Part shown: positions 44,562-51,119 of the stretch, one piece after another
How positions within the stretch are numbered: the stretch's first letter is position 1
Layout: every line of letters begins with the position of its first letter
Source of the DNA: CAYYUA01 sp964542585
Lineage (GTDB): Bacteria; Bacteroidota; Bacteroidia; CAILMK01; CAYYUA01
Direction of reading: 5' to 3'
Length of the DNA stretch: 64,000 nt
Assembly: GCA_964542585.1 (NCBI GenBank)
Contig: CAZIUI010000005.1
Coordinates: 75,757-139,756 of the forward strand
Made by a program: the position numbers and the translations under genes
The notes under the pieces: generated by a model
Told to the model about the DNA's origin: nothing
Seen by the model: only the letters and a program-made list of their open reading frames with translations
Databases searched by the model: none

Positions 44562-45812
44562 TTAAAGCTGGTCGTTGAAGCTTCTGGCGTAGGAGCGGAA
44601 AAAGGTTTCCCATGGAAATTCGCCTGTTTCGCGGCCAAATCGTAATATTAAAAGGTTTTGCTTAGGAGCCACATAAAGGTATTGTCCATACAAGCCACGG
44701 GCAAAGAAATCCCCGGTAGGATCCAGCACATAGCGTTGTTTTACCCCTTTTTTACTGCGCTGGGTAACAAGTTTATGAGGCATAGGTGCCATGAAAGGCT
44801 TATAGTTGCTATCTACTTGACGCCTTTCCACGACATGCCACCAGTGGTGGTAGTAATCATAATTCAGGGAACGTTTCTGAGGATAGGTGGCCCGTTGGAC
44901 CCATGATTCGGACAAAAGCTGTTGCGTATCCCATTGACCCTTTTGTAAATAAAGTCTGCCTAATCTTGCCAGGTCCCTAGCATGGGCATTCAAGCAACAA
45001 AAAGCTTTGGCCGACCCATCCTCACGGTCTAAGCTCCAGGTGGCAGAATGGTTCATCCCCATAGGTTGCCACAATGCCTCACTAAGATAAGCGGCTAGCG
45101 ATGTATCGGTAGCTTTGGTAAGGATGTGCCCAAGCAACTGCGTGTTCCCACTTTGATAGATAAACGTATCCCCTACAGGTCTTACAATTTCGAGGTCCTG
45201 CAGGTATTGGTTGAGCTTATTGCCATAATAGTACTTGGCAACCGTGGTAAAAGGACTTCCATATCCTTCGGAAAAACGGATGCCAGACCGCATGTTGAGC
45301 AGATTACGAAGGGTTACACTATCAAAGCCCTGATCAGCCAATGAGGGAATGTAACGGGTGACGGAATCCTGAATGGATTGAATATGACCTTGTTTGATAG
45401 CCCGTCCGATTAAGGCGGAAACCCAGCTTTTAGCCACGGAGAAAGTAGTGACATGGTTTGAACGGGTATAGCCGCTCAAATACTTTTCATAAAAAATGGT
45501 ATCCTGGCGGATGATGAGGAAAGCTGTGGTCTTGGTCTCCTTCAGTACCTGGTAAAAGGGCACTTGCTCCTCATTCAGGGTTACGGTTTTGGGGGCAATA
45601 TGGTTTGCTGTGTCAGGTGAAGCTTCTGCAAAGCTGAACTGTTGTTCTCTTGTTGTATCGGTTTTTACTACAGTCTCAGGGAATTTTTGATAATCCTCTA
45701 CATCCGCATGCTGCCATTTGAGCATGCGGGCATAATGGCATCCATTAAGGCTTAAAAGTATTAAGGTTAAAATTAGCCAACCAGCTGCCCCTTTCCTAGT
45801 AGTTGCCCTCAC
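44562..45812 (-). CDS. Serine hydrolase lipoprotein, beta-lactamase family
   Basis: This is a second beta-lactamase-fold hydrolase, anchored as a lipoprotein (lipobox LLSLNGC, Cys25). The nucleophile motif is SVAK in TTFSVAKSWVSALIG. The second motif reads YQSGN (FIYQSGNTQLLGHIL), and the C-terminal half contains YGQYLYVAPKQNLLILRFG, typical of 6-aminohexanoate-dimer-hydrolase-like and PBP-like serine hydrolases. The start is GTG at 45812: an in-frame stop lies two codons upstream, and the GTG overlaps the stop of a 30-codon ORF (GTGA). It is convergent with the arginase-fold gene, with 2 bases between stop codons. Confidence 0.85.
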   Translation of the reverse strand: MRATTRKGAAGWLILTLILLSLNGCHYARMLKWQHADVEDYQKFPETVVKTDTTREQQFSFAEASPDTANHIAPKTVTLNEEQVPFYQVLKETKTTAFLIIRQDTIFYEKYLSGYTRSNHVTTFSVAKSWVSALIGRAIKQGHIQSIQDSVTRYIPSLADQGFDSVTLRNLLNMRSGIRFSEGYGSPFTTVAKYYYGNKLNQYLQDLEIVRPVGDTFIYQSGNTQLLGHILTKATDTSLAAYLSEALWQPMGMNHSATWSLDREDGSAKAFCCLNAHARDLARLGRLYLQKGQWDTQQLLSESWVQRATYPQKRSLNYDYYHHWWHVVERRQVDSNYKPFMAPMPHKLVTQRSKKGVKQRYVLDPTGDFFARGLYGQYLYVAPKQNLLILRFGRETGEFPWETFFRSYARSFNDQL

Positions 45813-45901
45813 CTGTTAACTCCGTTATTGATCCAGGATGCAATGATAAAAAAGGTGTGCTTCTTAGCCCACCAGTGATAGAATTTTTGAAGGGCTTTCA
45901 T
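45809..45901 (-). CDS. Small 30-aa ORF coupled to the serine hydrolase
   Basis: An ATG-initiated frame of 30 codons starts MKALQKFYHWWAKKH, contains a short hydrophobic core (TFFIIASW) and is rich in aromatic residues. Its TGA overlaps the GTG start of the serine hydrolase by three of four bases in the arrangement GTGA, which is typical for translational coupling, and a GGAG lies just before the junction inside the ORF. It could be a genuine micropeptide, a leader peptide or a chance frame. No Shine-Dalgarno sequence is clear at its own start. Confidence 0.4.
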   Translation of the reverse strand: MKALQKFYHWWAKKHTFFIIASWINNGVNR

Positions 45902-45942
45902 GGTTGTAAACCCATCGCTAACGGCAAAAGCGTGTCAGTACT

Positions 45943-46758
45943 TTAATTGAAAGGCTTAAATTCCTTATTCTCTTGGAATGCTTCCTGTATGGAAAGTTGG
46001 GCGCTAAGGATAAATCCTTGGCGAAAGAGTTTACTGCTGTAGCCTACGGTCAAGAAATAACTATAACCTATTACAGCGGGACCTACTTTTGTGGTAGCCC
46101 CAGCTCTAAAATAGTTACCAACTACATCGGAGCCTTGATCTGCATTATTGTTACCAAAACTGGGCTGTTTACCTGCACTTAGTTTTATAGACCAATATTC
46201 ATCATCATCCTGTCGGAAAACGAATTCGGTAAATAGGCCAATAGATGCCGAATGCCCTTTAGTATGATACATAATTATACTGTCATTAGAATTATTGTTG
46301 AAGTCAGAGCGCATTTGACGATAACTTCCGAATTCCTTGGAATAAGCCGCATCAACCCCAATTATACGCCAGTTAAAGTTTTCAAGGCGGAGATTGACGT
46401 TGGCAGAGGCCCTTCCCCCTAAGCCTGCAAAATACTTGATGCCATTTTCAGGCTTTATATTACTTACCCGATACAATCCTGCGTAACCAAAGCCACCGTA
46501 AGCCACATCCAAAAACGAGAAAGCATGAGCCCTGTGATAGCTAGGCATGAGGGAATAGTTATACTTGGAGCTGTTGTAGCCATTATTCCCGGAGAATTCC
46601 AATCCCGCGTAGCTCTTTCTATTAGCTGTTCCGGTATCGTATTGAGGCTTAGCCATGTTGGTATTCTGTGTACCAAACATCGCTGGGCCATAGTGTTGGG
46701 CACAACTGGTGAGACAAGCTAAAACCACGAGCGCAGAGCATTTACCAAGCTGTTTCAA
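45943..46758 (-). CDS. Outer-membrane-associated lipoprotein of unknown function
   Basis: The 271-residue protein has a lipobox (VLACLTSC, Cys19) and then a Tyr/Gly/Asn-rich sequence of alternating hydrophobic residues (for example FSFLDVAYGGFGYAGLYRV and TTKVGPAVIGYSYFLTVGYS), the pattern of an antiparallel beta-barrel or beta-sandwich at the outer membrane. No family is recognised. It stands alone upstream of the decayed region. Confidence 0.65.
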   Translation of the reverse strand: MKQLGKCSALVVLACLTSCAQHYGPAMFGTQNTNMAKPQYDTGTANRKSYAGLEFSGNNGYNSSKYNYSLMPSYHRAHAFSFLDVAYGGFGYAGLYRVSNIKPENGIKYFAGLGGRASANVNLRLENFNWRIIGVDAAYSKEFGSYRQMRSDFNNNSNDSIIMYHTKGHSASIGLFTEFVFRQDDDEYWSIKLSAGKQPSFGNNNADQGSDVVGNYFRAGATTKVGPAVIGYSYFLTVGYSSKLFRQGFILSAQLSIQEAFQENKEFKPFN

Positions 46759-46919
46759 GGCATAATTGGTTTAATGTTATAGCACGAATTTTTGAAAAAG
46801 TAACTATAAAAGTATAACCAAAAGTAGATCACATTTAGCCCTATTATGAGAAAATAAAGTCTGGTCTTTTGCATACAGCTTTGGATCGCGAGAGTAGCGA
46901 TTATTATAAAACAAAAACG

Positions 46920-47317
46920 ATGAGCGTAACTAATAGTTATATCTGACAACCTATCCTATCCCAACTTTTAGCTCTTACTTCAAAGCAGGATGTAAAGAGC
47001 ATTGCCAAGGATTTTGGATCTGACACCTATTGTCAATCCTTTAATATATGCGACCATCTTATTCCTATGCTTTACGCGCTTATTAGTGATTGTAAATCCC
47101 TGCTTGAAGTGACTTCAGGCTTTTTAACTTAGTATCACAGCCGGCAACATATAAGCCCGCAAAGACCTCCTCAAAAAAGCAGCTAAATGATAGCAACCAA
47201 TCAAGGTCAAGTGCCGCGGTATTTGAGCGTATTTACCAGCATTTGTTTAACAAACACCAGTCTTTTTTAGCGGCTATAGGTGGTTTAGGTTCAAACTGGT
47301 TTGCTACTAGTCCTTAA
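46920..47317 (+). pseudogene. Relic of an IS4-type transposase (N-terminal part)
   Basis: From the ATG at 46920 the plus strand reads MSVTNSYI, a TGA stop (46944), then QPILSQLLALTSKQDVKSIA..., CDHLIPMLYALIS and CKSLLEVTSGFLT up to a TAG at 47130. It continues in the same frame to PPQKSS (TAA near 47184) and, after a one-base frame change, goes on as LNDSNQSRSSAAVFERIYQ and HLFNKHQSFL until 47317. The order QPIxSQLLxL, then HLxxMLYxxIS-CxSLxEVxxG, then KSSLxDxNxxR...FExIYxxL is that of N-terminal regions of IS4-family transposases common in Bacteroidota. Three stops and a frameshift make it inactive. The catalytic DDE part is not recognisable downstream. Confidence 0.65.
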
Positions 47318-48132
47318 ATAACTAGAAACAGTATAGGTATATATCCAATTTTATAAATAGGTCATTCAAATCAAAATTTACTACTGTATGATCCAATAAT
47401 TATATTAAATTATTTATATAAAGTATATCTTCGACAATACCTCCTTTCGGGTCCTTATACGATCGCCTCCGGATGAACAGATGCCTGACCGGTATAGCTT
47501 ATGGTTTTTAATGTTGAAAAAAAAGGCTGATAAGAAAGGATATATCAACCGGCAATCGGCTTATGAAACCAACAATAATTTTTTTTGGAAATTTTGATAA
47601 CAAACCGTTTAAAACCTTTGCCTATCATAAAGGACAAGGGACTAAAACTAACAGGCATTCTTGCATACACCCTGATGAAGTATTGAAAAATGGAACCTGT
47701 TATTAAAAGGTCGGACAAACAGATTTTGATGGTTCTACCAGTTGTTTCCAAGTAAAGGCCAGCAAGGTGAATCAACTTCAAAAGCCAAAAATAAAATTAG
47801 GGGAAGTCAATGCTTCGTGTATGGACGTTTGGATTCACGGTTCAAGGCCAGTTTGATGTTATTCAGAAGCCAACACTACAAGGATGAACGCCATTGCACG
47901 GAAATCCTATAAGGATACGAATGACACCAAAACTATTCGGTTCAGAATCCTGAATAACTGCCATGGGGTTTTTGTCGTTCATATCCTTTTAGAATTATCT
48001 CTTGATACTATCAAAAATGGCTATTATTTGATAAACGAAAAAACCCGGTCCAGCTATATTTGGCCGAATGGGGTTTCGCCTTTGATCAATGGTATGGGGG
48101 GAAAAGACTGATCCTTTACAGTATAAGCCTTT
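47318..48132. other. AT-rich, gene-poor stretch with decayed frames
   Basis: This 0.8-kb region has no convincing intact gene. A plus-strand frame from ATG 47563 to TGA 47856 is interrupted once (stop near 47704) and could be the remains of a gene (its start reads MKPTIIFFGNFDNKPFKTF), but I cannot assign it. A 75-codon frame at 47884-48111 overlaps an imperfect inverted repeat and looks non-coding. The composition is unlike the flanking genes and suits an old insertion that is decaying. Confidence 0.45.
47911..47990. repeat. Imperfect inverted repeat
   Basis: GGATACGAATGACACCAAAAC (47913-47933) is matched in reverse complement by GGATATGAACGAC-AAAAAC near 47969-47987: about 17 of 19 aligned positions agree, with a two-base gap, and the arms are separated by about 35 bases. 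It could be the folded remains of a mobile-element end or a structured RNA. Confidence 0.45.
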
Positions 48133-49326
48133 TTAGCTTGAAGTAGGCATTTGGGAAAAGATCAGGTCATCCGCTTGGATCATTTCATAATCAGTGATCA
48201 GTACAGCCCGTTCCACTACCGCTTTCAGCTCGCGGACATTGCCTGGCCATTTGTGTTCTAACAATGCTTCTAAAGCTTCTTTGGAAAACCCTTGAACATT
48301 GAGTTTCTGAGTTTTCACATAGGCATTGAGGAAATATTTGGCCAGGAGGATGATGTCGTTGCCCCGATCCCGCAAGGGGGGCAGGTGCAAGAGGAAACCC
48401 TGCAAACGATAATACAGGTCCTCGCGGAATTTTCTCTCCTTTACCATCTGGGAAAGGTCTTGGTTGGTGGCCGCGATCACCCGCACATCCAACTTGATTT
48501 CTTTATTGCCACCAACTCGCGTGATCGATTTGTCTTCTAGAACGCGTAAAAATTTGGCCTGCAAGTCAAAACTCAATTCCCCGATCTCATCCAGAAAGAT
48601 GGTGCCTCCGTCAGCTTCCTCAAATTTCCCAATGTGCCGAGAATTGGCGCCTGTAAAAGCGCCTTTTTCATGGCCGAATAACTCGCTTTCCACCAATTCC
48701 TCAGGGATAGCAGGCACGTTAACGGTCACCATCGGCTTTTTCCGCCGGGCTGAATTGTAGTGGATGTTTTTAGCAACAACTTCCTTACCCGTACCGCTTT
48801 CTCCGGTAATAAGGACCATGGCATCCGTTTTTTCTACTTTCTGGAGCAGCCTTAGCACTTCCAGGATGGGCTTGCTTTCCCCAATGATCTCGTTGTACTT
48901 CTCCCGATCCAGGATCTTAGCCCGTAGATCCTCTACTTCTTTCAACAGGGATACGGTGCTGCTGAAATTTTTGATAGATTCTACTAACTCCCTTACAGAG
49001 TTGTCTCTTTTGATTACGTAATCCCGGGCTCCTAGCCGATAAGCCTGTACCACAACCTCCACCTCTTCCTGCCCGGATACAATGATGGGAATGATGTTTT
49101 CATTGTGCTCACGTACTTTCCGCAGTACTTCAAGGCCTTCAAGATCCGGTAAATAATGATCGATTGTTACGATATCCGGCTCCTCACTTAAATGTTCAAG
49201 GAATGATGTTCCATCATGAAATACGGTTACATCAATACGCTCATCATCTTCCAAGCTCTTTTTGATCAGGGATGAATATAGTTCATCATCTTCTATAACA
49301 AAAACTTTTAAAAGATATTTTCCCAT
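48133..49326 (-). CDS. NtrC-type response regulator lacking the DNA-binding domain
   Basis: The 397-residue protein has a receiver domain (about 5-120) with the acidic pocket EDD (12-14), phosphoacceptor Asp56 and Lys106, a linker helix, and a sigma-54 activator AAA+ domain (about 145-378). That domain carries Walker A GESGTGKE (175-182), the sigma-54-contacting GAFTGA (222-227), Walker B GTIFLDEIGE (241-250) and the sensor II segment WPGNVRELKAV. It ends 15-20 residues after the AAA+ domain (DDLIFSQMPTSS) and has no C-terminal Fis-type helix-turn-helix. Activators of this shape, such as H. pylori FlgR, can act from solution. No sensor kinase is adjacent. Confidence 0.92.
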   Translation of the reverse strand: MGKYLLKVFVIEDDELYSSLIKKSLEDDERIDVTVFHDGTSFLEHLSEEPDIVTIDHYLPDLEGLEVLRKVREHNENIIPIIVSGQEEVEVVVQAYRLGARDYVIKRDNSVRELVESIKNFSSTVSLLKEVEDLRAKILDREKYNEIIGESKPILEVLRLLQKVEKTDAMVLITGESGTGKEVVAKNIHYNSARRKKPMVTVNVPAIPEELVESELFGHEKGAFTGANSRHIGKFEEADGGTIFLDEIGELSFDLQAKFLRVLEDKSITRVGGNKEIKLDVRVIAATNQDLSQMVKERKFREDLYYRLQGFLLHLPPLRDRGNDIILLAKYFLNAYVKTQKLNVQGFSKEALEALLEHKWPGNVRELKAVVERAVLITDYEMIQADDLIFSQMPTSS

Positions 49327-49360
49327 AAAACTTGTTAACGTTCGTTCTTACAATATAGGG

Positions 49361-49368
49361 CAAAATTA
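49361..49368 (-). promoter_or_regulatory. Candidate -7 element for the NtrC-type regulator
   Basis: On the minus strand this reads TAATTTTG, matching TAnnTTTG, 35 bases upstream of the regulator's ATG. This points to housekeeping-sigma transcription. I see no sigma-54 -24/-12 element (GG-N10-GC with flanking consensus) in the same gap. Confidence 0.5.
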
Positions 49369-49645
49369 GGTTGTAACCATCTTTTTTTAGGAACCACATA
49401 ATGTTGCCTTTATGAATCAGGCTTTTTGAATAAACTTTCAGGAAAAAGGTAAGGGAAATCAACTCCGCGGCATTGCGTAGTATTGACTTTCAAGTAGAGG
49501 GGAGGTAGTTAGTGAGCGTTGCCTGAAATCAATGCTAATGCGGCTAAAAGAACTTACGCTTTAATTTACACAGCAATTGTCAGAAAAAATATTGGCAAAG
49601 AAGTGTAAATTGTAAAAGGATGTGCGGCATAGGGGGAAAGCGTTG
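49369..49645. other. Intergenic DNA upstream of the regulator
   Basis: No ORF, hairpin or RNA gene is visible in this stretch. Together with the relic next to it and the unassigned bases up to 50322, it forms a 1-kb gap without an intact gene. Confidence 0.4.
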
Positions 49646-50146
49646 TCAAAACCCGGCGAAGCGTTCTAAGTACTGAGATATGAGGTCAAGATCTATCAAG
49701 CCGTTTCCTAAAATCAATTGGTCACGGTTATTAAGCGAGGTAAATGGTTTTGGAAAGTTTAAAATGGTAAAGCTATAAACGGCTTTTGTAGGGCGGTAGG
49801 CTTTAAGCGAGCCGAGGTTTGAACTGCTGAGGCTCTAAGCCCCGATTTTTGGTGCTTTTTTTTAAAAGCTTTTCAGGTTTGTCATGAGGGATACTTTTCC
49901 TGCATTGCCTGCAAACTAAAGGTGATCTTATTCCGCTAGCTTTGTGTCTCCCTTTTTCACGCAAAGCCGGAAGGTCTGAACGTGGACCGTGCAACGGGGA
50001 AGCAACTCTTTAGCAATTGATTTTTTTTGATAAAGATCATGGATCGCTATCATTCCAAAATGCTCTTCAAAAGCACGAATGCTGAGTCCATGATACGTTA
50101 AAGCAGCCTGCTCTTCAACTATGCGGTTTATGCCTTTGGAGATGCC
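49646..50146 (-). pseudogene. Frameshifted relic of an unidentified gene with a zinc-ribbon-like segment
   Basis: Three overlapping minus-strand frames look coding in turn. The first (50146-49928, 72 codons without a stop) includes INRIVEEQAALTYHGLSIRA and FEEHFGMIAIHDLYQKKSIA. A second (49994-49803) includes ALREKGRHKASGIRSPLVCR and QCRKSIPHDKPEKLLKK, where C-x2-C after a basic Lys/Arg-Gly stretch resembles the second half of the zinc ribbons found in transposases. A third (about 49818-49646) includes YSFTILNFPKPFTSLNNRDQ. Clean amino-acid composition switching between frames suggests one gene broken by indels. The family is not identified; a transposase is the best guess. Confidence 0.4.
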
Positions 50147-50322
50147 CTAATAGTAAAAAACCTGCCAAACCATGTATATCCGGTAACAGCTGAATAAAGG
50201 TAAACTACCACCTCATTACTGGTTAAAACAGGCACCAGTAAGGAACTAAGGCTAAAAACACCAGACTTGCTGGAGGAATTGAATGGTTGTAAAGCGGGCT
50301 AAGTTATTTCTCCTCTTGGCCA

Positions 50323-51054
50323 TTATTTTCCAAAAGCCCCGGAGCTACCAGCCATGTTCATGATGTTGTACTGGCTGATGTCAAAACGCTTAGCCTTAAC
50401 GGGTTTTTCCTCTACCGCCTTCATCCGGGTCTTGATCAAGCGGTCACTGTTTTTAGATTCCAGCGATGAAGCCATAACGACACCTTCTTCCGGGTAATCA
50501 GAAGCAGAAATGGCGCCGGTCCCTTGCTTATTTTTGGGATGTTGCTTCATGATCCCAAAGACCGCTTCCATTTCTTGTTTTAGGGCTAGTTCCTTTGTGA
50601 TCCAGGCGCTGCCGATGAACTCTTCCTGGTTGACCTTATAGCGGGTGCACTCATAACCCTTGATCTTCTTCTGCTCATTGGTTTTTTTAAATTCCACTTG
50701 TTCCTGGGATTGCTTACCGGATTTATTCCAAGTCTGGATAGCGCCCAGGTCCTGTTTCATGGCAACTTGCCGGTCGCTACGTTCCAGCAGGATATAAAAA
50801 ACTTCATCTTTACTTTCGATAAGCATTTTAAAATTGTACTCCTTATTGGCCCTTTCATTTTTGATCAAGGTTTTAGACCCTTTTATGTAAAAGTCCACCT
50901 CATTCTTTATGCCTTGGGAATCCTCATCGGACGGCTGCATAGCTATTTCATAAGTCAATGACCCTTCGAAGGTTTCCTGCCCTTTAGCCGTATCCTGAAG
51001 GAAAAACCCCATGAAGGTCATAAAAATGATAAGTACGCTAGCGTTACATTTCAT
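50323..51054 (-). CDS. DUF4412-like secreted protein
   Basis: The 243-residue protein has a signal peptide (cleavage near DTAKGQ) and the pattern of the DUF4412 family: FEGSLTYEIAMQPSD, EVDFYIKGSKTLIKNE, and later KIKGYECTRYKVN with a conserved Cys, followed by GSAWITKELAL. The family is extracytoplasmic, beta-rich and of unknown role. It follows murF-alr on the same strand after 65 bases and may be the last gene of that transcript. Confidence 0.75.
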   Translation of the reverse strand: MKCNASVLIIFMTFMGFFLQDTAKGQETFEGSLTYEIAMQPSDEDSQGIKNEVDFYIKGSKTLIKNERANKEYNFKMLIESKDEVFYILLERSDRQVAMKQDLGAIQTWNKSGKQSQEQVEFKKTNEQKKIKGYECTRYKVNQEEFIGSAWITKELALKQEMEAVFGIMKQHPKNKQGTGAISASDYPEEGVVMASSLESKNSDRLIKTRMKAVEEKPVKAKRFDISQYNIMNMAGSSGAFGK

Positions 51055-51119
51055 GTCTATTGACTTTTAATCCCTGACAAAGGTTCAAATTTTGGCCATA
51101 CTTAAAAAATGACCGCCCG

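Noticed and set aside
44114..44578. 154-codon frame inside the arginase-fold gene
   Set aside because: It is an alternative frame of a gene with strong fold conservation, with no motif of its own.
48030..48080. Possible terminator after the NtrC-type gene
   Set aside because: On the minus strand only about six pairs (AAACCC/GGGTTT) form around a long irregular interior, so the hairpin is too weak to call although T residues follow.
47884..48111. 75-codon frame upstream of the NtrC-type regulator
   Set aside because: It covers an imperfect inverted repeat, lies in a decayed region and shows no protein features that I recognise.
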